Assembly: GCA_038534295.1 (NCBI GenBank)
Contig: JBCAXA010000006.1
Span: 62,001 to 126,000 of the forward strand
DNA length: 64,000 nt
Direction of reading: 5' to 3'
Source: JBCAXA01 sp038534295
GTDB lineage: Bacteria > Pseudomonadota > Gammaproteobacteria > Steroidobacterales > Woeseiaceae
Positions 1-8,540 of the stretch are shown here, piece after piece. Numbering within the stretch: the stretch's first letter is position 1; every line of letters starts with the position of its first letter. The notes beneath the pieces are model-generated. The model did no database searches and was not told the DNA's origin. It saw nothing but the letters and a program-made list of their open reading frames with translations. The position numbers and the translations under genes were made by a program.

Positions 1-1
1 T

Positions 2-589
2 GCATTGACGCGTGTGTTCGTCCAGCGGCGATTGCCGGATGGCACGGTCGAACTGGTTACGGCGAGACGCGGTATGCAGCGCGTCAGCGACGACGAGTCG
101 GTTCGGTTGATCGTGCTCGAGGACGGTCAACGCTACGAGGGTGTGCCGGGTACGACGGAATTTCGGGTCATCACGTTTCGCGAGCATGGCATTCCGTATC
201 GCTTGCCGGTCGTCGAATCGCCTGAGCCCGACATTGAATCGATGTCGATGGCGCAACTGTTTGAGCAGCGCACGATCGAGGCTTTCGCCGAAATCCAGTG
301 GCGCGCATCGATCCCGCTCAGCGTGCTGCTGCTGACTTTCCTCGCGGTACCGTTGGCGCGTTCGCAGCCGCGGCAGGGTCGTTACGGCAAGCTCGCGCTC
401 GGTGTGCTGATCTACATCATCTACTTCAACCTGTTGGCGGCCGCGAAAGTCTGGCTTGAGCAGGAACGGTTGCCGGTGGTAATCGGCCTCTGGTGGGTAC
501 ACTTGCTCGTGCTGTTACTTGGGCTTTGGCTATTCGCTCTACACAACGGTGTACTCGCGCGATGGCTGCGGTGGGGACGCGCGGCATGA
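2..589 (+). CDS. lptF: LPS export permease LptF, C-terminal part (cut by window start)
   Basis: C-terminal 195 residues of a YjgP/YjgQ-family permease. With LptG and the ATPase LptB it forms the inner-membrane ABC complex that extracts lipopolysaccharide and feeds it to LptC. The visible part holds the end of the periplasmic beta-jellyroll domain (about residues 1-95) and then three hydrophobic helices, the usual C-terminal layout of LptF. The family is about 360-390 residues, so the N-terminal half lies outside the window. The stop overlaps the lptG start by 4 bases (ATGA), the classic lptF-lptG arrangement. Confidence 0.9.
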   Translation, partial: ALTRVFVQRRLPDGTVELVTARRGMQRVSDDESVRLIVLEDGQRYEGVPGTTEFRVITFREHGIPYRLPVVESPEPDIESMSMAQLFEQRTIEAFAEIQWRASIPLSVLLLTFLAVPLARSQPRQGRYGKLALGVLIYIIYFNLLAAAKVWLEQERLPVVIGLWWVHLLVLLLGLWLFALHNGVLARWLRWGRAA

Positions 590-1653
590 GCATTCTCGGG
601 CGCTATTTGATTCGTACCGTGCTAAGCACGACGCTGCTCGTTTTGCTGGTATTGCTCGCGATTGCCGGGTTCGTCGAGTTCGTCGCGCAGCTCGACGACG
701 TCGGCGAAGGCGACTTTACCGTTCGCAGCGCGTTGCTGTATGCGGTACTGCGACTGCCGTTGCTGGCCGCGCAAATGGTGCCGGTTGCGGCGCTAATCGG
801 AGCCCTTTTGGGGCTGGGGCAGCTGGCGTCGCAGAGCGAGTTGACCGTCATGCGCGCTGCCGGTGTATCGAAACGCCAGCTCGCGGCAACGATTGCCACG
901 TCGGGACTCGCGCTGACGTTCGCAACAATCGTGATTGGTGAATACCTGGCGCCGCCGCTCGATCAGTTCGCACGAACCTATCGGGCGTCGCTGAAGCGCG
1001 GTGGCGACAGTGCTGCCGCCGAAGGCAATGTCTGGGTTCGCGATGGCAACACGGTTTACAACATCGAACGATTGGGTGGTCAACTCAATTTGGGGCGCGT
1101 CTATCGGTTCGATTTCGATGAGAACCAGGAGCTCACGGCTGTTGGCTACGCGCAGAACGGCGGTCTCGACGTCAACGAGCGGTGGCTGCTCGACAATTTC
1201 GTCGCCACGCATTTCGACGGCGACGGCACGTACGTCGAAGCCGAAGCGCAGTCCGTGCAGGGACTCAGCATCGACGCGGATGTGCTCGGTGTCGCGCTCA
1301 TTCGTCCGACCAGCATGTCGCTCCGTTCGCTGCATGCGTACATCGGTTATTTGTCCGATAACGGCTTACGCGCCGATGCATACTTGTCGGAGTACTGGAG
1401 CCGCATCGCGACACTGGTCGCCATCGTGCTGATGCCGGTGCTCGCTATTGGGTTTGTGTTCGGCTCCTTGCGCAACGCCGGCAACGGTGCGCGAACGCTG
1501 GTTGGCGTCATGATTGGGCTCGCTTGGTACCTGGCGACTCGGCTGCTATCAAACTCCGGGCAGGTGTTCGATCTGAACATCGTCTTGACCGCTTGGATTC
1601 CGAGCATCGTGCTCGCTCTGATCACGTTAATCGCAGTGTCACGGGTGCGCTGA
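586..1653 (+). CDS. lptG: LPS export permease LptG
   Basis: A 355-residue YjgP/YjgQ permease, partner of LptF in the LptB2FG lipopolysaccharide transporter. The start MSILGRYLIRTV at 586 overlaps the lptF stop by 4 bases and gives the typical N-terminus; the frame is open further upstream, but that would run deep into lptF. One transmembrane segment lies near residues 8-30 and two more near 55-125. A periplasmic beta-rich domain spans about 130-265, and three helices follow at the end. The 3' end overlaps the convergent RDD gene by 15 bases. Confidence 0.95.
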   Translation: MSILGRYLIRTVLSTTLLVLLVLLAIAGFVEFVAQLDDVGEGDFTVRSALLYAVLRLPLLAAQMVPVAALIGALLGLGQLASQSELTVMRAAGVSKRQLAATIATSGLALTFATIVIGEYLAPPLDQFARTYRASLKRGGDSAAAEGNVWVRDGNTVYNIERLGGQLNLGRVYRFDFDENQELTAVGYAQNGGLDVNERWLLDNFVATHFDGDGTYVEAEAQSVQGLSIDADVLGVALIRPTSMSLRSLHAYIGYLSDNGLRADAYLSEYWSRIATLVAIVLMPVLAIGFVFGSLRNAGNGARTLVGVMIGLAWYLATRLLSNSGQVFDLNIVLTAWIPSIVLALITLIAVSRVR

Positions 1654-2073
1654 CGATTCGCTGCGGCGGTCGAAGTAGACGATTCTGGTGGCGGAAGCAA
1701 GGCCGTGCCAGCTGCGATGTGCGGGCGGAACGAGCGTCCAGAGCAGGCCGAGACCGGCGAGCGCGAGTGACGGTATGGCAGCGGCAAGGCGCAGAACGCA
1801 CGCGGTCGCGCGCGGCGGATTGCCGTCTAAATCGGTCAGGCGCAAATTCCACGCGCGCATGCCAAGCGTTTGGCCACCGTGCAGCCAGAACCACAGGTAG
1901 AACCCACACGGCACCGCGAGCAGCAGCGCGCTGTACCACGAGGCGTTGACTGGCGGCATTTCGCCGCCGCGAGCCGCTAGAACCAAAGCGCCCGTCAGCA
2001 ACCACAGCGCGATGATCAACAGACTGTCGTAAAGCAGGGCGCCGAGCCGTCTGCCGAGCCACGATTTTCGCAT
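1639..2073 (-). CDS. RDD family membrane protein
   Basis: A 144-residue integral membrane protein. It begins MRKSWLGRRLGALLYDSLLI, which carries the Arg and Asp residues that give the RDD family its name. Hydrophobic segments lie near residues 14-32, 45-65 and 95-115, and a GQTLGMR motif sits between them, as is typical for the family. The ATG at 2073 was chosen because the upstream in-frame extension is low-complexity and would overlap the divergent pcnB. Function is not established for most RDD proteins; a role in ion or lipid homeostasis is only a guess. An RDD gene beside lptG is a recurrent gammaproteobacterial arrangement. Confidence 0.85.
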   Translation of the reverse strand: MRKSWLGRRLGALLYDSLLIIALWLLTGALVLAARGGEMPPVNASWYSALLLAVPCGFYLWFWLHGGQTLGMRAWNLRLTDLDGNPPRATACVLRLAAAIPSLALAGLGLLWTLVPPAHRSWHGLASATRIVYFDRRSESSAHP

Positions 2074-2125
2074 CGTCACATCCAATATTTGCAAAGGCGC
2101 GCACGATACCGGCGTTCGCCCGGCA

Positions 2126-3577
2126 GTGAAACGCGCCAGTGAACTCGACCGGACCGAGTCCCGCAGCAAGCCAAACGCCGCGAAACTCGGCCAGCGTGTA
2201 TCATTCGGCGCTGCAAACGCCAGACCGCAACCGGATTTGTCCACTATCGCGCAACCGTCCCACGCCGCCGACCTAGTCGTTGTCCCGCGCCCCGATCACC
2301 CGATCAGTCGGGCGAATATCTCGCCACAGGCACTGAAGGTACTGTATCGACTGCGCGACGGCGGCTTTCAGGCGTTTCTAGTGGGCGGCGCTGTTCGCGA
2401 TCTCTTGCTCGGTAGATCGCCCAAAGACTTCGACATCGCGACGGATGCGCACCCCGATGACGTGCACGCGCTGTTTCGAAACTCACGCCTCATCGGGCGA
2501 CGCTTTCGGCTGGTCCACGTACGCTTTGGCCGCGAGGTCATCGAGGTGGCGACCTTCCGCGGCGCCGCCACGGCCGAAGAATCGGAGCAAGCGTCGTTGC
2601 TCGATCAGCAAGGGCGAATCCTTCGCGACAACGTGTACGGTCGGATTGACGAGGACGTCTGGCGGCGTGACTTCGGCGCGAACGCGCTTTACTACAACAT
2701 CGAGGATTACTCGATCTGGGATTACGTCGGCGGATTGGCCGATATCGAAGCGCGGCGTCTGCGGCTGATCGGCGATCCGCTGAAACGCCTGCGCGAAGAC
2801 CCGGTACGGATGCTGCGAGCGGTACGCTTTGCCGCCAAGCTCGATTTCGACATTGACGCGCCGGTCGCTGACATCATCCCCGAGCTCGCTGATCTACTCG
2901 TAAACGTGCCGGCGGCGCGATTGTTCGACGAGTTCCTGAAGCTCTTCCAAAGCGGTCATGCCGTCGCCAGTTTTGCGGCGCTTCGGCAGGCGGGTCTCTT
3001 TGCGGTCCTGTTTGCCGACACCGCAAGAGCTCTCGACGGCGACGACGATGGATCCTATCGAGCCTTTATCGAGGCCGCGCTCACCAACACAGACAACCGC
3101 GTGCAGGCCGGGCAGTCAGTGACGCCGATGTTTCTGCTGGGTGTGTTTTTATGGGGCGCCGTGCGCTCCGTCGCGGCGGACCTGCAGACGAGCGACGCCT
3201 TGGGCGAGGGTCAGGCACTGTCGATTGCCGCTCAACAACTGGTGCTCAGGCTGACTCAGCGCGTTGCGATACCGAAGCGGTTTTCATCACCCATGCGCGA
3301 GATGTTGGCGCTGCAGCCGCGGTTCGATCGGATTCGCGGTAAGCGCGCCATGCAGTTGCTCGGACATCGTCGCTTCCGCGCTGCGTACGACTTCTACGTG
3401 TTGCGCGCTGCGTCGGGTGATCGCGGCGCAGACCCGGAAATCGCCGAGTTTTGGACTGAGGTTCAAAAGCTGCCAAATGATGAACGCGGCGCGCGTTTCG
3501 GCGTCGGTCGCGGCGACGCTGCCAAGCCGCCGCGCAAGCGCTCGCGACGTCGGCGACGACGGCGCGCCGCGCAATGA
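2126..3577 (+). CDS. pcnB: Poly(A) polymerase I
   Basis: A 483-residue class II nucleotidyltransferase that adds poly(A) tails to RNA 3' ends and promotes decay. The conserved core starts near residue 60 (ISRANISPQALKVLYRL) and is very close to E. coli PcnB. The GG motif lies at residues 87-88, the RD at 91-92, and the metal-binding DFD at 101-103. RRDFGANAL and the RxxEDP-type motif (LREDPVRMLRAVRFAAK) follow. The C-terminus ends in a dense Arg/Lys tail, as in PcnB but not in CCA-adding enzymes. The N-terminal 55 residues are poorly conserved, so the true start may be further in. It overlaps folK by 4 bases. Confidence 0.93.
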   Translation: MKRASELDRTESRSKPNAAKLGQRVSFGAANARPQPDLSTIAQPSHAADLVVVPRPDHPISRANISPQALKVLYRLRDGGFQAFLVGGAVRDLLLGRSPKDFDIATDAHPDDVHALFRNSRLIGRRFRLVHVRFGREVIEVATFRGAATAEESEQASLLDQQGRILRDNVYGRIDEDVWRRDFGANALYYNIEDYSIWDYVGGLADIEARRLRLIGDPLKRLREDPVRMLRAVRFAAKLDFDIDAPVADIIPELADLLVNVPAARLFDEFLKLFQSGHAVASFAALRQAGLFAVLFADTARALDGDDDGSYRAFIEAALTNTDNRVQAGQSVTPMFLLGVFLWGAVRSVAADLQTSDALGEGQALSIAAQQLVLRLTQRVAIPKRFSSPMREMLALQPRFDRIRGKRAMQLLGHRRFRAAYDFYVLRAASGDRGADPEIAEFWTEVQKLPNDERGARFGVGRGDAAKPPRKRSRRRRRRRAAQ

Positions 3578-4080
3578 CGCACTGGTTTCCGGCGTATGTA
3601 GCCATTGGCTGTAACGTTGGGGATTGTGCGCAACAGCTGCGTGACGCGCGCATTGCCATCGACGCCTTGCCCGACGTTTGCTGCGTTGCCGGCTCATCGG
3701 TGTTTCGGACCGCGCCAGTGGGCAAAACCGATCAGCCTGCCTTTCTCAATGCGGCGGTCGGTTTTCTTACAACATTCGCGGCAACTACGCTATTGGATGA
3801 ATTGCACCGAATCGAACGGACATTCGGTCGCGAGCGATCGCGAGAAACGCGCTGGGGTCCGCGCACGCTGGATCTCGATTTGTTGGTCTACGGATCGCAG
3901 TGTCAGCAAGACGACGCGCTGACATTGCCCCATCCGCGCATTGCCGAAAGAAATTTTGTATTGTTGCCGCTGGTTGAGATCGCGCCCGAGCTCGAAGTTC
4001 CCGGTGTTGGCGGTGTTCGGCAGTTGCTCGAACGTTGCGCGACTGACGGCGCACAGCGGATAACGGATTTTAAATGGTGA
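3574..4080 (+). CDS. folK: 2-amino-4-hydroxy-6-hydroxymethyldihydropteridine pyrophosphokinase
   Basis: A 168-residue HPPK. It transfers pyrophosphate from ATP to 6-hydroxymethyl-dihydropterin in folate synthesis. The AIGCNVGD motif lies at the N-terminus and FRTAPVG near residue 45. The HPPK signature RWGPRTLDLDLLVYG is near residues 93-107, and LPHPRIAERNFVLLPL binds substrate further on. The length is normal for the family. The start overlaps the pcnB stop (ATGA), and the end overlaps the next gene by 7 bases, so translation is probably coupled. Confidence 0.95.
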   Translation: MTHWFPAYVAIGCNVGDCAQQLRDARIAIDALPDVCCVAGSSVFRTAPVGKTDQPAFLNAAVGFLTTFAATTLLDELHRIERTFGRERSRETRWGPRTLDLDLLVYGSQCQQDDALTLPHPRIAERNFVLLPLVEIAPELEVPGVGGVRQLLERCATDGAQRITDFKW

Positions 4081-4772
4081 AACGCTCGGGCGAGTTCGGC
4101 GGTGGGGTGCGCGATGGCTCCGCTACCGCCCAGGAGCGCTTCATCGTTGTCGAGGGGCCGATCGGCGTCGGCAAAACCGAGCTCGCCAAGAAGCTGGCCG
4201 AGCACTACGACTGCGGCGCGCTGTTGGAACAAACCGCCGAGAATCCCTTCCTAGAGCGCTTTTACCGCAGCGGACACGCAGCGGCGCTGCCGACGCAACT
4301 GTTTTTTTTGTTCCAACGTGCCGCGCAAATCGAAGAGCTCAAACAGAGCGATTTGTTTCGACCGATACGCATCGCCGATTTTATGCTCGACAAAGATCGC
4401 CTTTTTGCATCGATAAACCTCGATCGAGATGAGTACGCGCTTTATGGCCAGGTCTTCGAGAAAATGGCTATCGAGCAGCCGGTGGTTGATCTCGTGGTTT
4501 ATCTACAGGCGCCGGTCGATGTGCTGCTTGCGCGTATTGCACGCCGCGGTATCGACTACGAAGCGCTCATCGACCGCGTTTATCTCGAGCAACTGTCGGA
4601 TGCGTATGCGCGCTTCTTTTACGAGTATGATGCGTCGCCGTTACTCATCGTTAATGCGGCCAGCATCGATCCGATACACAACAGCGACGATTTTGGCCAG
4701 CTCGTTGCGCAAATCGATGCAACGTCGAGCGGTCGCCACTTTTTTAATCCGGTAGCGGCGGCGTTGGCCTGA
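4074..4772 (+). CDS. Deoxynucleoside kinase (deoxyadenosine/deoxyguanosine kinase type)
   Basis: A 232-residue P-loop kinase that phosphorylates deoxynucleosides to the 5'-monophosphate for salvage. The P-loop GPIGVGKT lies at about residues 29-36. The substrate region LPTQLFFLFQRAAQI follows, and ADFMLDKDRLF near residues 101-111 replaces the ERS motif of animal enzymes, as in bacterial dAK/dGK. An RIARRGIDYE lid-like stretch is present. It sits between folK and panB. The deo genes at 26-29 kb degrade what this enzyme would salvage. Base specificity cannot be read from the sequence. Confidence 0.88.
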   Translation: MVKRSGEFGGGVRDGSATAQERFIVVEGPIGVGKTELAKKLAEHYDCGALLEQTAENPFLERFYRSGHAAALPTQLFFLFQRAAQIEELKQSDLFRPIRIADFMLDKDRLFASINLDRDEYALYGQVFEKMAIEQPVVDLVVYLQAPVDVLLARIARRGIDYEALIDRVYLEQLSDAYARFFYEYDASPLLIVNAASIDPIHNSDDFGQLVAQIDATSSGRHFFNPVAAALA

Positions 4773-4794
4773 TCGGGCGAATCTAAGGGCGCTC

Positions 4795-5625
4795 ATGTAC
4801 ACACAACTCGAACAACGCGCGATGGCACAACCGCCGGTCAACGTCTCGACACTGGCTCGGATGAAACGTGACGGCGAGAAAATCGCATGCCTGACCGCTT
4901 ACGATGCGAGCTTTGCTCAGCTGGTGGACAAATCGGGAACCGATCTAGTCTTGGTTGGCGATTCGCTGGGTATGGTGATCCAAGGTCATGACACTACCGT
5001 GCCGGTGACGGTCGATGACATGGTTTATCACACACGCACCGTCGCGCGTGGACTAAGGCGCCCCTTCTTGGTCACCGACATGCCGTTCATGAGTTACACC
5101 GAGCCCGCGCAGGCGCTCGATAACGCCGTTCGACTGATGCAGGAAGGCGGCGCGATGATGATCAAACTCGAAGGCGGCGAGGGCCAGGTCGATGTCGTTG
5201 CGCATTTGGCGCGGCACGATATCCCGGTATGCGCGCATATTGGCCTCAAGCCACAATCGGTACACAAGATCGGTGGCTTCAAGGTGCAAGGCCGCGATAG
5301 CGATGCGGCCAACCGGATGGTTGCCGCAGCGGAACGCCTGCAAGACGTTGGCGCCGATATCGTGCTGGTCGAGTGCGTGCCGAACGAAGTGGGTGCACGG
5401 ATCGCCAAACAGCTTGCCGTGCCGGTCATCGGGATTGGCGCAGGTCCCGACGTCGACGGGCAGATTCTGGTGCTTTATGACGCCTTGGGCATCACGCAGG
5501 GTCGGCTGCCGCGCTTCGTCAAAAACTTCCTCGACGGTGAGTCGTCGAATCTTACGGCGCTGCAAGCGTACGTTAGTGCGGTCAAGGACGGCAGCTATCC
5601 AGCACCCGAGCATTGTTTCTCGTAG
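4795..5625 (+). CDS. panB: 3-methyl-2-oxobutanoate hydroxymethyltransferase
   Basis: A 276-residue PanB. It transfers a hydroxymethyl group from methylenetetrahydrofolate to alpha-ketoisovalerate, the first committed step of pantothenate synthesis. The N-terminal LTAYDASFAQLVD, the metal-site LVGDSLGMVIQG, the HIGLKPQ motif and the VLVECVP segment with the catalytic Glu are all present. The ATG at 4795 has AAGGG five bases upstream. A second ATG at 4822 (MAQPP) would remove nine residues and is also possible. panC follows after 15 bases. No panD is seen downstream. Confidence 0.96.
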   Translation: MYTQLEQRAMAQPPVNVSTLARMKRDGEKIACLTAYDASFAQLVDKSGTDLVLVGDSLGMVIQGHDTTVPVTVDDMVYHTRTVARGLRRPFLVTDMPFMSYTEPAQALDNAVRLMQEGGAMMIKLEGGEGQVDVVAHLARHDIPVCAHIGLKPQSVHKIGGFKVQGRDSDAANRMVAAAERLQDVGADIVLVECVPNEVGARIAKQLAVPVIGIGAGPDVDGQILVLYDALGITQGRLPRFVKNFLDGESSNLTALQAYVSAVKDGSYPAPEHCFS

Positions 5626-5640
5626 CGCGCAGCCGACGTC

Positions 5641-6504
5641 ATGCAGGTAATCCAATCGCTCGAAGCCTTGCGGGCCGTGCTCGCCGATTACCGCGATGCC
5701 GGCGACCGCACCGCGCTAGTCCCGACCATGGGCAATCTGCATCGCGGGCACTTGGCGCTTGCCGAGCAGGCGACGCGACTTGCCGACCACACGGTGGTGT
5801 CAATATTCGTGAACCCGACGCAGTTCGCCGAAGGTGAGGACTACAAGACGTATCCGCGCACACTCGATAAGGACACGCTGGTCTTAAAGCGCAGCGGGGT
5901 CGATATTATCTTCGCGCCGAGCGTCAGTGAGGTGTATCCGTTTGGCCAGTCCGCGGCAACGCGCATTCACGTGCCTGAAATCGGCGATGACTTGTGCGGT
6001 CGGCATCGCGCCGGCCATTTCGACGGCGTTGCAAGCGTGGTCTGTCGGCTGCTGTTCATGGTCCAACCGCACGTTGCCGTGTTTGGTGAAAAAGACTATC
6101 AGCAGCTCCAGCTGCTCAAGCGTTTGGTCAGCGATCTATCGATTCCTACCCAAATTGAATCGGCACCAACCGTCCGCGAGAGCGACGGCTTGGCCATGAG
6201 TTCACGGAATCAATACTTGAGTGAGGCCGAGCGCGGCATTGCACCGGAATTACACGCAACGCTCCAGGCTGCGGCGACGATGCTCGCAGCAGGCGAAGCC
6301 GATTTCGATCGCGTCGAGCAGCGCGCGATCGAGCGCCTCGAGGAGGCCGGTTTCAAAACGGATTACGTTGCGGTGCGCGATGCGGCGACCTTGACGCCGC
6401 CGCTGGCGGCCAGTGAAGCGTTTGTGGTGCTTGCGGCTGGCTGGCTGGGTAGCGCGCGGTTGATCGACAACGTCGTGCAGCCCAATCCAACGTTTGCCGA
6501 TTAA
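5641..6504 (+). CDS. panC: Pantothenate synthetase
   Basis: A 287-residue pantoate-beta-alanine ligase that condenses pantoate and beta-alanine with ATP. It has the nucleotidylyltransferase HIGH-like motif in PTMGNLHRGHLALA (near residues 29-42), FVNPTQF, the FGEKDYQQL ATP-site segment and the KMSKS-like AMSSRN. The length matches the family. It is the last gene of the pcnB-folK-dNK-panB-panC run; the next gene lies on the other strand and ends 14 bases away. Confidence 0.96.
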   Translation: MQVIQSLEALRAVLADYRDAGDRTALVPTMGNLHRGHLALAEQATRLADHTVVSIFVNPTQFAEGEDYKTYPRTLDKDTLVLKRSGVDIIFAPSVSEVYPFGQSAATRIHVPEIGDDLCGRHRAGHFDGVASVVCRLLFMVQPHVAVFGEKDYQQLQLLKRLVSDLSIPTQIESAPTVRESDGLAMSSRNQYLSEAERGIAPELHATLQAAATMLAAGEADFDRVEQRAIERLEEAGFKTDYVAVRDAATLTPPLAASEAFVVLAAGWLGSARLIDNVVQPNPTFAD

Positions 6505-6518
6505 CGCGACGCTGCGCG

Positions 6519-7487
6519 CTAGACCGCAATCTGATTTCGACCGCCGCGCTTTGCTCGATACAGCGCGGCATCGGCCTTGCGCAATAACGTGTCCAGCGAG
6601 TCGCCGGGTGACTTTTCGGCGACCCCGACCGACACGCTGACCGGACAGCGAATCAATGAGTCGTCGGCCGCGGCTGTCGACCCGCCGATTTGCACGCAGA
6701 CGCGTTCGGCGATCGAAATGGCTTGATCAAGAACGATTCCCGGCAACAAGATCGCGAATTCATCACCGCCGTAGCGAGCGATGAGATCGCGCGGGCGAAA
6801 CTGCTCTTTCAGGGTCCGCGCCACCAGCGCCAGCACGCGGTCGCCGGCGACGTGACCGAAGCGATCGTTGAACAGTTTGAAACTGTCGACATCGATCATG
6901 ATCATCACCGCCGTTTCGCGGTTGATGCTGCAGCGGTCGAGTTCGCGCGGAAAGACGTCTTCCATCCAGTTGCGGTTGCCGAGCGACGTTAACGCGTCGG
7001 TCGTGGCGTGCTGTTGGAACTTTTGCAGTGCGTCGGTGCGATCTGCAATGACGTCGTTGTGTTGACGGACCCGCTCGGACAGCATCACGAGAAGATTCTT
7101 AGCGAATGCGTGCGAGCGATCGACGATCTCCCACACCATCTTCCGAGGCACGACTAAAACGTGCGTCGGTATGGTTGCGATGACGTACGCGGACGGCGCG
7201 CGATCTTCGATAATGGACATTTCCCCGGCACACTGGCCGCTGCCCAAGGTCGATATGGCCGGTGCGTCGACAGCGCCAATACGCACCTCGAGTTCGCCGG
7301 ACAGCACGACGTAGAGCGCACCGTTGGACGCCTCCGGCGAGATGACGATTTCATCCGCCGCGAAATCGGCTCGTTCCGAGCCCTCGAGCAATTCGTTCAG
7401 CGCGACTGGGCCGACGCCGACGAACAGGCGCAATTCGCTCAACAGCGAATGCGGCGCCAGCTGGCTGGATTGTTGCTCGACAGTCAT
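6519..7487 (-). CDS. Cyclic nucleotide-binding domain/GGDEF diguanylate cyclase
   Basis: A 322-residue protein with an N-terminal Crp-type cNMP-binding fold (about residues 15-135; LYVVLSGELEVRIG and a GEMSI phosphate-cassette-like segment). A short helical linker leads to a GGDEF domain (about 165-322). The catalytic motif is intact (RYGGDEFAILLPG), and RPRD sits five residues before GGDEF, which matches the inhibitory I-site. It should make cyclic di-GMP, gated by a small ligand at the N-terminus. There are no membrane segments and no DNA-binding helix-turn-helix. The ATG at 7487 (MTVEQQSS) was chosen because the upstream extension is not family-like. Confidence 0.88.
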   Translation of the reverse strand: MTVEQQSSQLAPHSLLSELRLFVGVGPVALNELLEGSERADFAADEIVISPEASNGALYVVLSGELEVRIGAVDAPAISTLGSGQCAGEMSIIEDRAPSAYVIATIPTHVLVVPRKMVWEIVDRSHAFAKNLLVMLSERVRQHNDVIADRTDALQKFQQHATTDALTSLGNRNWMEDVFPRELDRCSINRETAVMIMIDVDSFKLFNDRFGHVAGDRVLALVARTLKEQFRPRDLIARYGGDEFAILLPGIVLDQAISIAERVCVQIGGSTAAADDSLIRCPVSVSVGVAEKSPGDSLDTLLRKADAALYRAKRGGRNQIAV

Positions 7488-7655
7488 GGCCGACCCGTTG
7501 GTCAATTGCGTTTGCCCGCGTGACTCGTCCCCACAGATACCCGCAGTGACGATACGGACTGGGTTCGGCCAAAACAGTGATTCAACCGAGGTTTTTCCCG
7601 TCGGAAGTGCGAACTTGGTCAAAATGTGAAGCGTGTACCGGTTCACATTTGCAGT

Positions 7656-8540
7656 TCAGCCGTCGCCGTTGTCCAGCCAATGTGTAAGGCGCATGTGCTG
7701 ACGGTCGTGTTCCGCCTTTTCGCTGGCCTCCGGCGTCGGAAAGCTGGTGTCCAGGCTCTCGAGCGTGTCCGCAATCGTGCGTGCAACCCGATAACGCATG
7801 TACGGTTTGTGATCGGCCGGAATGGCATACCACGGTGCCCAAGGCCGCGAGGTTGCGTTTAGCGCGGCCTCGTAAGCTTGCATGTAGGCTGGCCAGTGTT
7901 CGGACTCGTCGACGTCCGCCGTCTGAAATTTCCACTGCTTGTCGGGGTTCTCAAGCCGGTCAAGAAAGCGCTTGGCTTGCTCGCGACGCGATACGTTCAG
8001 CCAGAACTTAAGAATGATCGTGCCGTTGGCTGCCAGGTGGCGTTCGTGCGATTCGATCGAGCGCAGCCGCTCTTCCCAAAACGCCGTGTCTGCGTGCGCG
8101 TCGGGTAGGCGTTGGTACTTGAGAATCTCGGGGTGCACGCGCACAACGAGTACCTCTTCGTAGTGGCTGCGGTTGAACACGCCAATCCGGCCGCGTTCCG
8201 GCAACGCGCACGAGCTTCGCCACAGGAAATCATGGTCGAGTTCTGTCGTCGTGGGCTTCTTGAACGAAACGACGTGACACCAGGCTGGATTCACCCCGCT
8301 CAACGCGTGCCGAATGGTGCTGTCTTTACCGGCGGCGTCCATCGCTTGGAACACCAGCAAAATGGCGTAGCGGTCGTCGGCGTAAAGGCGCTTTTGGGCG
8401 GTCGCGATCCGTTCGACCTGAATTTTCAGCCGATCTTTCAATCGGCCAGATGGCACGGATTCGACCCGTGTCGGATAATCCGCGACGCGAAATGTGCCGT
8501 CGTATGGGACTCGGTATTTATCGACCTCGGCTTCAAACAA
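7656..8540 (-). CDS. Polyphosphate kinase 2 family (polyphosphate:nucleotide phosphotransferase, class III-like)
   Basis: A 294-residue PPK2-family enzyme that transfers phosphate between polyphosphate and nucleoside mono- or diphosphates. The Walker A motif is AMDAAGKDS at residues 66-74, the Walker B region is GVFNRSHYEEVL, and a lid-type NVSRREQAKRFLDRLENPDK stretch follows. AMDAAGKD, rather than GRDAAGKGG, places it with the class III-like/PPK2-rel group, whose studied members use AMP and ADP. It starts with TTG at 8540, 8 bases after a GGAG, and overlaps the queG stop by 8 bases, so it may be translated with queG. Confidence 0.87.
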   Translation of the reverse strand: MFEAEVDKYRVPYDGTFRVADYPTRVESVPSGRLKDRLKIQVERIATAQKRLYADDRYAILLVFQAMDAAGKDSTIRHALSGVNPAWCHVVSFKKPTTTELDHDFLWRSSCALPERGRIGVFNRSHYEEVLVVRVHPEILKYQRLPDAHADTAFWEERLRSIESHERHLAANGTIILKFWLNVSRREQAKRFLDRLENPDKQWKFQTADVDESEHWPAYMQAYEAALNATSRPWAPWYAIPADHKPYMRYRVARTIADTLESLDTSFPTPEASEKAEHDRQHMRLTHWLDNGDG

